From the IMG/VR virus record IMGVR_UViG_3300042868_005214, positions 1 to 43,365 of that record: a stretch of 43,365 bases of DNA. One strand, given 5' to 3'. Origin of the DNA: a virus. Under the pieces are notes generated by a model. That model ran no database searches. It was not told the DNA's origin and saw only the letters and a program-made list of their open reading frames with translations. Position 1 is the first letter of the stretch. Each line of letters opens with the position of its first letter. Both the position numbers and the translations under genes were made by a program. Of this stretch, positions 18,109 through 29,000 are shown piece after piece.

Positions 18109-21100
18109 TTATTGTGGACAAGTTATATTAAAGTTTATTCCTACATTTATACTTATAGTTGTATTTAGTGGAGAAACAGAACAATTTATGTTCCATATCT
18201 TAACTTTTGTTGGTGGTGAACCTATTTCATCATTAACTGAACGTTCATAACGATAATCATACCCCATTAATATTAAAGTAGAAAGACTATTATTTAACGC
18301 TGTTTCCCATGCAGATACACAAGGCATCGCATCACTACAAAGGTAACCAACCGGGTTTGAGTATCCTACCCCATCAAAGAACACATCTTGAATAATATTA
18401 GTTCCATTTATACTTATGTCAACAAACCATTCACTAACAATTGTTCCGTCTCTATAACACGACCCAACATCTATTCCATTATCGGTTTCCCACTGATTAA
18501 TAACATCACTAAAAACACCACTAAAACTATCAAATTCCATTACATTTTCCGGATATCGATTACATAAGGTATACCAAACATCACAATTAAGTTGATAAAC
18601 ACTACCCGTGAATTTACAAGGTTTACAAATAATTGGTACCAACGCACACCCTCTTTGTCTTCTCCAAACAAATTTTTGTCTATGAAAAATAGAATTCTCT
18701 AATTTAACACCCGTATTCCAAATTGTAGTTGCCGGAATCATTTGTTCAACTAATCTAATCCAATAATCACCCATACCTTCAACATACTCAATCATTGTTT
18801 TGTATGTGAAGTTATCATTTGGAATTCCAGCTAAAGATTCTGATTGTAAATAATTCCAATATATTGATGATAACGTTGGATATCCACTTGTTCCACCATC
18901 TGTTGCAAATTGTCTATTTCTAACATTAATTGTGTTTTTCCAAAATGTTTGAGCAAACTCAAAAAAGGTTTCTTTCCTTGGTTGGGGATTAATAAGGGTT
19001 GAGTCAACACCACCGTTATGTGGATAAGACGATACCGGATTAGGGTTACATCTTGTTGGTGCAACATAACCCAAACCTTGATTATTAATTGGGAAGTTGT
19101 ATTGTCTTGACATATACCAAACATCGTAAGATAATCCTTGAGAGGGGTTTAAGTATAAATCAATATTTTTAACATTAATAACTAAACCTTCTGCCCCAAC
19201 ATTATATAATGCGTTATACCCACCATCTAAATTATTTCTATCCCCAATTTCACTATCAACCCACGTTTTATTGTTATCTACGGCTGTTCTTATGTTATAA
19301 CCTAAATCAGTAAATGGGAATGATTTATATACATTCAAATATTCTTGCCCATAAGTAAATGGAGCTAATTTTGTTTGATAATTAGGATTTGAACCTGTGA
19401 ACACACTATTAGTTAAATCCGGTTGTTCTAATGACCTATGTTTTGGTGTTGATTCAAACCAACCAGCACCCATCTGATAAAAATATGTTTCAGAATTACC
19501 CGGTGACATAGGATATCCACTATCACTAATTGGATAATCTCCTTTACTTAAATCAACTTCTTGAAGAACTGATGTTGTTGTAAAACCAGAATATTGAACC
19601 CCTTGTATATTGAATGTATATCCACTCTCTAATGTCGGTAATGTTTTAGAATATGTTCCACCCGATATTTTAGCATATTGAGAGTCGAACTCTGACATAT
19701 TAATTCTTTGGTCAGCTAAACAAACATACTCATTAAAATCAATTAAAGCGTCCGGAGCACCAATTAACCTCATTAAAGTTTCTATGGATTTTCTAGTCCC
19801 TTTTGATTTAAACAAATAGGCGGAATTAAGAACTAAATTCTTATAATATTGGTAGTTTAACTCGTCAGGCGTTTGAGACTGTCCTACACCACTAAAAGCG
19901 GATTTATCAACATTCTTTTGACCAAATACCGAACCTAAAAAGTCCTCGTTAGTAATTGGGGACATATTTGTCGCCCAACCTAATGTTTGTGATAAATTTT
20001 TTAGTAATTGAGACGGAATATCGTTTCCGGTGTTATAATTCACCGAATTCATATAAGCTAAACCATTAATGAATTTCTTAGTTTCATCAAAACTTCTACC
20101 GTAAATTTGTAATATTTTTTCAATTTTTTGGTCAGAGGTGTCAAATTCTTTAAGTGAATCAGTTGTTAAAAATCTTGAAACAAGATTTGTTTGATATCCA
20201 TCAAAAGACAAACTAATCTCATTTAATGTTGTTAAATATATTGTAAAGGAATTGGTTAATATATCCAAATTCCAATTACCATATAACGGCCAAGTCACTA
20301 ACTTATTTTGAATATAAAAAGTTCCATCATCGTTTTCATTTGGAACTTGGAAAGTTGCTGTATAAATAGGAACAACATTTCTATTTAATAAAAATCGTTG
20401 AACTTCATCCAAATCCTCATTAAGAACTCTATTAACCTGATAATCATTTGGTCTAATAACTAAATCATCTTGTGTCTGAGTTTGACCCGGAAAAACATCA
20501 CCTTTAAGGTATATTCTAAGGGTTCCTGTAGTTGATGACGTTGTTGGCTCAATATGAGTAACATCAAATCCAACACCACCATAATATAAGGAGTATTTGG
20601 CAAATTGATTTGTCATATTTCTTAAAGGAGAAACTTGAATCTCTCTTAGTTCTAAATTTCTAGTTGCGTTAACAGTAAAATCAATATCAAAAGGGTTTCT
20701 AATTCTTGAAATATCTAAATCAATACTTGTTTCATTAACTATTGGATTATATGAAATGTTTGTCGCAGTAGCTCCGGTTAAATAGTTTTCATCCATAAAA
20801 GTAACCTCCAACGCTGCCGGAAATTTACTAATAATCATTTCAACCGATGTTGAAATTCTTTTAACCATTGAACCGTATGATGTAAAATTAGTTACTTCAG
20901 TTAAATCAAAATTAGGATAAACTTTAAAATTGTTTTCAAATATCACCTTTGATTGAACAACACTATTAACCCCCATACTATCTAAGTTAATAGGGTTTGA
21001 GAATGCTCCTGTTGTAAAAGTTCTATTTGATTTTTCCTTAACTCCTCTAGTGAACTCAAAATTTCCTTGCGTCAATCCACCCCCCGCAACAAGTTGGAAT

Positions 21101-21174
21101 CCAACTAAATTATCGGAGAATGTACCTGCACCGGATGCTGTCTGTGGTGGACACGTAAATTTTTCTATTGCCAT
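18109..21174 (-). CDS. Large baseplate/tail protein, P2 gpI-like segment
   Basis: The 1021-residue protein ends three bases before the SprB-repeat gene. Its N-terminal 340 residues are beta-rich. Residues about 341-480 are helical and include LVLNSAYLFKSKGTRKSIE followed by IGAPDALI, which resembles the 'K-G-T-x-x-[SG]-[IL]' helix pattern of tail protein I family members that attach fibres to the baseplate. The C-terminal region contains Cys and Trp-rich strands (CKPCKFTGSVYQLNCDVWY). Its place immediately upstream of an adhesin gene agrees with a fibre-anchoring role. The gpI resemblance is short and I hold it as moderate. The virion role is more secure, given the operon. Confidence 0.6.
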   Translation of the reverse strand: MAIEKFTCPPQTASGAGTFSDNLVGFQLVAGGGLTQGNFEFTRGVKEKSNRTFTTGAFSNPINLDSMGVNSVVQSKVIFENNFKVYPNFDLTEVTNFTSYGSMVKRISTSVEMIISKFPAALEVTFMDENYLTGATATNISYNPIVNETSIDLDISRIRNPFDIDFTVNATRNLELREIQVSPLRNMTNQFAKYSLYYGGVGFDVTHIEPTTSSTTGTLRIYLKGDVFPGQTQTQDDLVIRPNDYQVNRVLNEDLDEVQRFLLNRNVVPIYTATFQVPNENDDGTFYIQNKLVTWPLYGNWNLDILTNSFTIYLTTLNEISLSFDGYQTNLVSRFLTTDSLKEFDTSDQKIEKILQIYGRSFDETKKFINGLAYMNSVNYNTGNDIPSQLLKNLSQTLGWATNMSPITNEDFLGSVFGQKNVDKSAFSGVGQSQTPDELNYQYYKNLVLNSAYLFKSKGTRKSIETLMRLIGAPDALIDFNEYVCLADQRINMSEFDSQYAKISGGTYSKTLPTLESGYTFNIQGVQYSGFTTTSVLQEVDLSKGDYPISDSGYPMSPGNSETYFYQMGAGWFESTPKHRSLEQPDLTNSVFTGSNPNYQTKLAPFTYGQEYLNVYKSFPFTDLGYNIRTAVDNNKTWVDSEIGDRNNLDGGYNALYNVGAEGLVINVKNIDLYLNPSQGLSYDVWYMSRQYNFPINNQGLGYVAPTRCNPNPVSSYPHNGGVDSTLINPQPRKETFFEFAQTFWKNTINVRNRQFATDGGTSGYPTLSSIYWNYLQSESLAGIPNDNFTYKTMIEYVEGMGDYWIRLVEQMIPATTIWNTGVKLENSIFHRQKFVWRRQRGCALVPIICKPCKFTGSVYQLNCDVWYTLCNRYPENVMEFDSFSGVFSDVINQWETDNGIDVGSCYRDGTIVSEWFVDISINGTNIIQDVFFDGVGYSNPVGYLCSDAMPCVSAWETALNNSLSTLILMGYDYRYERSVNDEIGSPPTKVKIWNINCSVSPLNTTISINVGINFNITCPQ

Positions 21175-22082
21175 TATTGGGTTATATTTGTAAAGTTTTT
21201 ACTAAAATCTATGTTATTCCCTCTGTCTTGTCTAACTTCATATAATAACTCGTTAAATTGGTCTCTAATCTCATATAAGTTGTATTGTTTGTATATGTTA
21301 TTAGCATTATCGTATAGTGTATACACACCATCATCAATAGATTTAGTTTGATTACCATATAAAGCAATAGCCAATGTTGAGAAATCGTGTTCTCCAATTT
21401 CAATATCCAAAGTTATTGGATTAAAGAAAGTATTTGTTATAATAACATTTTGATTTGGTTGACCAATATATGGTGTGGCGTTTGGCTTATTTGTTGGTGC
21501 CGAAGATGGTGTTAATGTACAAAACAATAAATTAGTGTTATTATCTGTATATCGATATCTAATAGCCTTTTGAGATGAATTTGTTAAGTTTTGAACAACC
21601 GGTTCACAAAAGAATGATGAGGTAATAATTCTAAAGAAATTAGGTATCTTTGTCCCATCAGCATTTAGATATTCAATTCTAAAACCAACTAACCCTTGAC
21701 TAACAAATTTGTTTCTATAAGTAGATGGAACAGAATTTAAATCAAAAATTAATCCTTTAACATTAGGAAGTGCCGATAAAACACCACAATCTAATATTGT
21801 TGTTCTTATTTGAGCAGGTCTAATAAAAATCGTATAAATCCCAATTTGATTAAATTGTTCAGCAGGTAATTTTAAATTATATAAACCACCTAATATCTCA
21901 ATACCATTATTCACACCTGTAGTATCATTATTATAATAAGGTCTTAAAATAGACTTCGCATCCAATTTTGTTAAAACAAAATTATCTGTTTCATCTCTTG
22001 ATGGAGTATAATTTAAAATTATCTCAACATCTTCCGGACTTACGTCAGCCGGTCTTATTGTCCCATATGTTCCTGTAGCCAT
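21174..22082 (-). CDS. Putative virion protein, unknown
   Basis: The 302-residue protein has no recognisable domain. It starts MATGTYGTIRPADVSPEDVE, then has a DNFVLTKLD segment and alternating beta-type sequence, with a charged C-terminus (YEVRQDRGNNIDF). Its stop codon shares one base with the ATG of the 1021-residue gene, so translation is probably coupled and the products may be assembled together. A baseplate or tail role is inferred from the operon only. Confidence 0.6.
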   Translation of the reverse strand: MATGTYGTIRPADVSPEDVEIILNYTPSRDETDNFVLTKLDAKSILRPYYNNDTTGVNNGIEILGGLYNLKLPAEQFNQIGIYTIFIRPAQIRTTILDCGVLSALPNVKGLIFDLNSVPSTYRNKFVSQGLVGFRIEYLNADGTKIPNFFRIITSSFFCEPVVQNLTNSSQKAIRYRYTDNNTNLLFCTLTPSSAPTNKPNATPYIGQPNQNVIITNTFFNPITLDIEIGEHDFSTLAIALYGNQTKSIDDGVYTLYDNANNIYKQYNLYEIRDQFNELLYEVRQDRGNNIDFSKNFTNITQ

Positions 22083-22083
22083 A

Positions 22084-23280
22084 TTATATACTATTATTTA
22101 CATTAAAAAATTTATATCCGTATTTGACTAAATCACCTACGTTGTCAACCTCACCCAATCTTTCAACTCTCTCAAGTGCTGAGTTCTTCCCTCGTTCTAT
22201 AAATATGTTGGATTGTACTTCTGCTTCATCAATTATATTCATTAATAAATCATTTTTTACTATTTTTTCACAAACTAACATATCAGAAGTTAAACCCGAA
22301 GATTTTACAACAAAAATTGTTGTCCCATTTGAATAATCATAGTAATCAATATCATTAATTGTATAGGCGGTATATAAACCATTTGAACTTACTCCTGAAT
22401 ATTTACCAATCGTACCAGTATTACCCGTCACCCATTGATTAGGTATATATTGAGTCGTTCCATATTGTTTTAAATCACTTAACGATGACATTGTATATCC
22501 CGTTATTAAAAATGGAATTGATGTTATTGGGTTAAATAAATTAATATCATTTAATGTTGCACCACAACTTGAATCTCCACTGAATATATAATCATACGAT
22601 AATAACGTATTTGACCAATTACCACCCGCAGGTTTAAAATAAGCAACCCCTTTAGGATTTGTTATTGTTACACCCGTGAATGGTGTGTTAACCGTTTTTG
22701 TTATTACATTTGTCCCCCAAGGGCTCATACCTGACATAGTGATTGTATATGCCGTATTATTAGCATAATCATGGTACATTGATGTTGATGTTACCGCACT
22801 AACTTGCCCATCACCCCAATCAATCTTGTATGTAGAAAACTCCAAATACTTTTTAAACTCAATATCCGATGTATTATAAACATAACACCTTTTTGAGTTT
22901 GAACTATTGCCCGAAAAGATAAAATTCGTCATAGTTTCTTGTTGTAACACCATACCATCAAATACAGAATAATATCCTATGTCTGTCACAGTTTCTGTTA
23001 ATAAAATTGGGATAGTTAATCCGGTTAATAAAGAAGTACCTGATTTGGTTGTCGCCGACGAAATATTAGTAGTGTTTGTACCTCCTGACAAGACTTCTGT
23101 CATTGACGAATAAATGTAAGATGCCCCCACTAAATCAATTTTAAAGGTTTCTGCAGGAATAATACAACACTTATTAACAATACCTGACCCCGTTATAGTT
23201 CCAGCATTATAATTAACTTTAAAAATGTCTCCACTAATAAATTCCGGTGATATTTTAATATGATAATCTCTTTCTGTCAT
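22084..23280 (-). CDS. Putative virion protein with PKD-like domain
   Basis: The 398-residue protein contains one PKD-like unit at about residues 145-182: a YKIDWGDG strand-turn, then MYHDYANNTAYTITMSG, matching the usual 'W-x-GDG ... H-x-Y ... Y-x-V-x-L' layout. PKD domains are immunoglobulin-like folds common in surface proteins of Bacteroidetes and in some phage tails. The C-terminal 60 residues are charged and helical (EAEVQSNIFIERGKN). It sits one base from both neighbours in the late operon. It is probably a baseplate or fibre accessory. No phage family is recognised. Confidence 0.6.
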   Translation of the reverse strand: MTERDYHIKISPEFISGDIFKVNYNAGTITGSGIVNKCCIIPAETFKIDLVGASYIYSSMTEVLSGGTNTTNISSATTKSGTSLLTGLTIPILLTETVTDIGYYSVFDGMVLQQETMTNFIFSGNSSNSKRCYVYNTSDIEFKKYLEFSTYKIDWGDGQVSAVTSTSMYHDYANNTAYTITMSGMSPWGTNVITKTVNTPFTGVTITNPKGVAYFKPAGGNWSNTLLSYDYIFSGDSSCGATLNDINLFNPITSIPFLITGYTMSSLSDLKQYGTTQYIPNQWVTGNTGTIGKYSGVSSNGLYTAYTINDIDYYDYSNGTTIFVVKSSGLTSDMLVCEKIVKNDLLMNIIDEAEVQSNIFIERGKNSALERVERLGEVDNVGDLVKYGYKFFNVNNSI

Positions 23281-23281
23281 A

Positions 23282-24160
23282 TTATGGATTTATATATTCA
23301 TACCATTTTATTGGAACTGATGTTCCTCTTCTTACACTATTATCCCAAACTTCATATGTTTTTTCATTATAATTTAACCTTACCTCATAATAAAAATAAA
23401 TCTCAGGGTCAAACATAAATTTTGATGTAATATTACTTTGTGGTGTATTTGTCATTTTAACAAAAACACCCAATCTAGCATCAAAAAATTTTGCTGTCAT
23501 ATAAAATTTACTAATGTCTAAGAATTTTTTATTTCTTAACCAATATAGAAAGAACCCTTCTTTGTCACCCACATAATCTAACTTAAATGATGGTATTTTA
23601 ATTTGAACTGAAGGTTTATACGAACTCACAACTTCTGTTACCGTAAACCCTTGTTGCACAGGTAATATCACTGTAAAATAATTAGTTTGAGTGATAGTAT
23701 CTTTACTATCATAAAAATCCAATTTAAAGAAAGATTTAGTAAATGGTTTTACATAATAATATATTTCACTTATGGTAAATCCTTCCGGAACATAACTAGT
23801 CACCCAATAACTTGACGGAGCAGTTGTTACTAACGAAGATGGATTAACAGGAACCGTTGGAACTAAATTACCATTTGAATCCAACTGTAAGTCACTAAAA
23901 AAATGAAAATCGTATTTAATATCCGTTTTTGTATCACTACTATACGGTGCGTGAGCAAATCTTAATACTTCAAAATCCCCCGGAAATCCAACAATATCCT
24001 CAACAACATTTTGTTGATATTCTTCAACGGCATCACCTTGCCCAAGAAAATCCCATTTAATTTCAATCGGTATATTGATATATTTGTCGTCACCTTTTGG
24101 TAAGGTAAATTTATAACTGTTATTATTCACAATCGTCTTTTGTTGGTTGAGCAGCTCCAT
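23282..24160 (-). CDS. Putative virion protein, unknown
   Basis: The 292-residue protein has no recognised domain. It is rich in aromatic beta-type segments (KFFDARLGVFVKM, FMFDPEIYFYYEVRL) and has no membrane span or signal. Its first 38 bases (24123-24160) overlap the end of the 625-residue gene in another frame, which is unusually long for this otherwise tightly abutting operon. The first in-frame Met fits MELLNQQKTIV; a later start could remove the overlap, but the downstream sequence (YKFTLPKGDDK) gives no clear alternative. A virion role is inferred from the operon. Confidence 0.55.
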   Translation of the reverse strand: MELLNQQKTIVNNNSYKFTLPKGDDKYINIPIEIKWDFLGQGDAVEEYQQNVVEDIVGFPGDFEVLRFAHAPYSSDTKTDIKYDFHFFSDLQLDSNGNLVPTVPVNPSSLVTTAPSSYWVTSYVPEGFTISEIYYYVKPFTKSFFKLDFYDSKDTITQTNYFTVILPVQQGFTVTEVVSSYKPSVQIKIPSFKLDYVGDKEGFFLYWLRNKKFLDISKFYMTAKFFDARLGVFVKMTNTPQSNITSKFMFDPEIYFYYEVRLNYNEKTYEVWDNSVRRGTSVPIKWYEYINP

Positions 24161-26000
24161 AAAGAGTTGCGTAATTATTTAAAGTACTTTCTATATAATT
24201 AGTTCCTTCCGGTATTATTCTAAAAATAAAATTTTCATATGGATAATGTTTTCCATTTAAAAATGGATAATCAACACCATTACCGAGACCATCATTAAAA
24301 CCATAGGTATATAAATCTCTCCAAATAAATGAATTGTATGTTGTTGAAAAATATGAGTAATCCGGAACACCCACCATATTGTTAATGCTACCTGTTTCTA
24401 TATAATCAGAAAACCCTCTTATTTTCATTCGTCTATTTGGTTTGTAGTAATAACCAAATTGATTATTATTCATATCTACCAAACTCATATCAAACACATC
24501 AGTATTAAATGTAAACTTATGATACATTTCAGAAATAACTCTTTCTTTTTGTTCATAATCATTCCACTCACAGTAATTACCATTTATTGTGTCACCACTT
24601 TTAAGTGATTTAAGATATGTGAAATCAATATTTATTCCATTCACATTACCACCATAAGGTGTGTTATAATACCCCGTTGGATATGCGTTATTATTTGAAT
24701 CCACAAAATTTGATTCTACCGTATCCACATCCCACCAAGTTTGTGGGTTATTAAACTGAGTATCCGGTGGTAAATTAAAATCAAACCCCTGTTTTAATCC
24801 CACATCATTACCATTACTATCAACACCCCCAAAAGTTAATCCAAAATACCCTTTCCAAATTGTTGTAATATATAACTCACTAATTGGTCGTTTTTGATTG
24901 TCACGCAACTCACTAACATCAATATCTTTATTAAACGATAAAGTATATGATTGAGCATTTTCTTTAATTGAAACTCTCTTTACATTATTTGGTGTATAAA
25001 CAGGACTTTCAAATTTCTTTTTAGTCCCAAATATATTTTTTTCAAACCCGGCATTAACTAAAACAGCGTCATTAACATCTGTAATTATTTTATGTTGAAT
25101 CACATAATATTTGGATGTAGTATCATTAGGGTTTTCATAATTTATAACTCTTTTAAATGTTCCTGTAGTTTGGTCATCCACAAAAATTGAAGACCCGTAT
25201 CCGATATTAAATATGTTAAAGATATACTCATTAGTTCCCGGCAAACCGTCTCCAAAAGAAAATACTTGATATGTATTAACATACCCATTATTTAATTTTA
25301 TTTTTACAAATTCAGATTCCGATAATCCGTGTTTAACGGGACATCTAAATTGAATTATAGGGTTCCCTCCCTCCATAATATCATTACCGTCATTATCCTT
25401 ACTATTAATTATAAAAGGAATCCCATCAACAGCATTCCAAACAAAAGTAGGAACATTAGACCCGGTACCATCATAAAAATTCATAACCTTATCTATGTTC
25501 TTATATGGATAACTAACAAAATGATTCCAATTATAGGTTGAAGCACTTCTAGCGACAAAATCAACGTGAACCTGTGGTTGTCCATTTGGAATTGTTGATG
25601 GTATTGGAACCGTGTATCCCGAAACATTGTAATCACTTCTAATAAAATCAAACTCATCATATTGGGGAAATCCTTCCCAACTTACTGAGGTAGACAACGC
25701 CCCACATTGTCTTAAAGTTAACGCAGTTTCATTAATGTAATATAAATTATTTTCTAATGGTTCATAATTTGTTGAACCCGTATATGAGTTATTAAATAAC
25801 ACTTGAAACTTACAAACCGGTCTAAATGTTGTCGATTTTTGCCTTTCATCGTTAAATATTTGAACTAAATTAACATCAATACTCCTATCAAATTCTTCAA
25901 GATTTTTTGTGTTTTGAACCAATGGTGTTGGTATCGATAAATTAGTGTCCGTCGACGTTTTATACCTTAACGACCCTAATACTATTCTTATATCATCCAT
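24123..26000 (-). CDS. Putative baseplate/virion protein, unknown
   Basis: The 625-residue protein begins MDDIRIVLGSLRYKT directly after the giant 1884-residue gene (stop at 26002, one base between). It is aromatic and Asn/Asp-rich with many short beta-type segments and no low-complexity linker. No catalytic motif or signal peptide is seen. Its C-terminus (AAQPTKDDCE) lies within the overlap with the next gene. The position between the giant tail protein and the PKD-like protein suggests a structural part of the tail end. I recognise no family. Confidence 0.55.
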   Translation of the reverse strand: MDDIRIVLGSLRYKTSTDTNLSIPTPLVQNTKNLEEFDRSIDVNLVQIFNDERQKSTTFRPVCKFQVLFNNSYTGSTNYEPLENNLYYINETALTLRQCGALSTSVSWEGFPQYDEFDFIRSDYNVSGYTVPIPSTIPNGQPQVHVDFVARSASTYNWNHFVSYPYKNIDKVMNFYDGTGSNVPTFVWNAVDGIPFIINSKDNDGNDIMEGGNPIIQFRCPVKHGLSESEFVKIKLNNGYVNTYQVFSFGDGLPGTNEYIFNIFNIGYGSSIFVDDQTTGTFKRVINYENPNDTTSKYYVIQHKIITDVNDAVLVNAGFEKNIFGTKKKFESPVYTPNNVKRVSIKENAQSYTLSFNKDIDVSELRDNQKRPISELYITTIWKGYFGLTFGGVDSNGNDVGLKQGFDFNLPPDTQFNNPQTWWDVDTVESNFVDSNNNAYPTGYYNTPYGGNVNGINIDFTYLKSLKSGDTINGNYCEWNDYEQKERVISEMYHKFTFNTDVFDMSLVDMNNNQFGYYYKPNRRMKIRGFSDYIETGSINNMVGVPDYSYFSTTYNSFIWRDLYTYGFNDGLGNGVDYPFLNGKHYPYENFIFRIIPEGTNYIESTLNNYATLYGAAQPTKDDCE

Positions 26001-26001
26001 C

Positions 26002-29000
26002 TTAATTTATAACGTTACTAGTGTTTATCCATTTTGTTCTAAATCTATCAAATGCCGACGCTCCTCTTCTAAGTCCAAAATAAAAGTGAAATGGCGCTCC
26101 GACAGTAATCAAATCTGTTTCAGGAGTATTTTGACTCCAATATTGTGGTTTTGCAGTTATTGAGTTATTTTGGTAAGTTGGTAAACTATTCCCATTAGTG
26201 ACTGCGTATATGTAACCTTTAAAAAAGTCATTTTGTGACTGATTAGTAGTTCTAAAATATCTAGATACCGGTAATAACCTATCCAAAGATTGATATTTTG
26301 AAGAAAAAATTGTTTGAAAATCCCAATCATTTGATTCACCACCAAAAATACTTCCCGCATGCTCACCACCACCATCAATTCTCCATTGTGATAATGGAAC
26401 TTCTTGAGAATAAACTGTAAAATTATTAAATGTACAAATACTTGATGTTGTCCCTGTTGGATTTATTATTGTTCTTTTTGGTGAAACATAATCTCTAATT
26501 TGAGTATCCGATGAAAAGAATATTCCCAAAGAATTCTTACAATCAAAGAAAATAGGGTTTTGAATACCAGGGTCAACCAATGCTGTTCCTGTACCTGTTC
26601 CGGGACCTGTTGCGATAAATGTTGTTGTTCCCGCAACGTATCCCGGAGGTGCTCCAATCGACGTAAAATCTGTTGGGTTAGAAGCCGTTCCACCCGACAA
26701 AATTTTATATCGAATACCTGTTACAAAACCACCCGCACCTACCGTTGTTGGTGCATCAGGATAATTCGACGATTGGAATGCTGCAACACCTAATTCAGAA
26801 TTAATTGAAATTAATTGAGAGTAATCAGCATCAATTAAATATTTCCCTTTTCTACTATTTTGAAAATACGCAAATATGTTAAACGCCCCTAACAAATTAT
26901 TTAAAAAGTTATTATCCATAAATCTACTTATAATAAATAAATTAAGGATTTCATCAACGTGAGAATACGTTGAACTTGTTAACTTATTAACCAAGTATCC
27001 GTCATACTCGTCAGACATCACCAATTCTTGTAAAAAGTCCGCTCTAGGACCCAAATCCATAATTGTTGTTGGATACTTTAGGTCAGCACTAAATTCACCT
27101 GAATTGGAGTCATAAGGTGAACATCTATAATAAAAACTTCTAGATGGATTATGATACATAATAACACTATTACATTTCTTTCCTTGCGGAAAGTTTGGTG
27201 GATTTGATGTTGGAGAACTAAACCCACTAATCTCATTTTTAAATGGAAAAGCATATAATACTCCATTCACCCAATTATTATTAAATCTGTGAGAAAACAC
27301 ATTTCTACACGCACCAAGCATCACCATATTTCGAGCAATCCATTCAAACATTAATTCCCAATCTCTAAATAAAGAAATAAATATTGTTGTAATAAAGACA
27401 TAACATCCACCCACAAAAATCGTTTCACCCTCATATTGGAGACAATCACCACCTCTCGGTCTTACGAATATAGTACTATTTACAGGACTTGGAGTACAAC
27501 CATAACAGTCCAAATTAACGGAACCAGCACAGGTAAAAGTGTTTATAACTCGATTTATTTTTGGAGAACCAACTAAATCTTCCCTAACATCATCTAAAGA
27601 CCCGTTACCAAAAGACCCTGTTGACCCCGCTATTGAATTTATCCCGATTACACCTGTCGAAGGTATTAAATACAACGTTAATTTACTGTTTTTTTGTAAA
27701 ACACGTCCATTACAACAGTATTCCTCAACAACAGTCCCTGTCGGTAATCTATCGCCTCTCATAACAATTTGATTATTACTAGCACCAGAATAAGAACCAA
27801 CCCTACCTAATGTAAAATTCATAGTATTTCCCGTACTATAGATTGGTGAATAATAATACGTTAAAACTCGAGTTGGAGGAAATCGATAATCACCGTACTG
27901 ATACCAATATGGAGTATCGGATGGGTCGAAATTAAGGGAAATTCTTAAATATTGAATGTCCATGAGCATCATTGATGCTCCCTCAACAATCTCATTAGGA
28001 ATATATCCTTCAGTCCTACCTGTCACATTATAGACACTTGGATTATCTGGAGTAGGTACCTGCATATAACAGTAACCATTAAAATCCCTTATCATCCCAT
28101 AAGGAGTGTATGTATACGCTTTAGTAAAATCATTATTTAAACTTATTCGTAAACCAAATGGTGAAGAACTTGCACCATTACTTACGGTAGGTGTATTCGG
28201 ATAAGCTCCATTTGATAGTGAATCATCACTTGTTTGAGTTGTCCCACGTAAAGGTTGTGCGTTTTTACAACTTGGTGCGTAAAATAGTGAACGATTATCT
28301 AAGTTAGAATAATAACTAATTAAGTTTGAATTAAACCCTGAGAATCTAGATGTCATTTGCGTCCAAGTAGACGCTGTCACTCCCTGAGTATAACCTGTAA
28401 CAAATTGCCAAGTTTCTTTTTGATTAGGACAATAAGAAAATGAGTTAAAATATAAATTTTGTCCAATAGCGTACCCTGTTTCAGTATTAATATTTCCACC
28501 TACCGTTGGTTGGATTCCACCTACCCAAGTAGCCCCTGTCACATAATTTGGTGTGCTACCAGTTGGTAATGGTGTCCAAGCAGGTAATGGTGTTGTAACC
28601 GCCCTTTCATTACCATCGTGACTAATATTTAAAAATTTACCCTGAATCGGAATATTCATTCTATAGTAACCACTAATCTCAACATCACTTTCATTTTGAT
28701 GTCCAAAAAGTTTACCAATACCATATTTAATTGGTATTTTACTGGTATATGGGTCAACACCTCTATTTAATATCACAACAACGTTTTCATTACGGTTTCT
28801 AACATAATTCATCGAATCATACTTTTGAACTCCAAAAGGTATTGGGTCTGGATGTGTGTTACCATTAGGTCGATAATAACAATTTGGGTTAAAAATAGTA
28901 CCCGTCCAATCCCGTCTTCCTCCATTAATAGTTGAGAACAATTGAAACAAAGTCGACTCATTTCTGAAGTATTTTTTATTTAATGAATTAGGTAAAGTAT

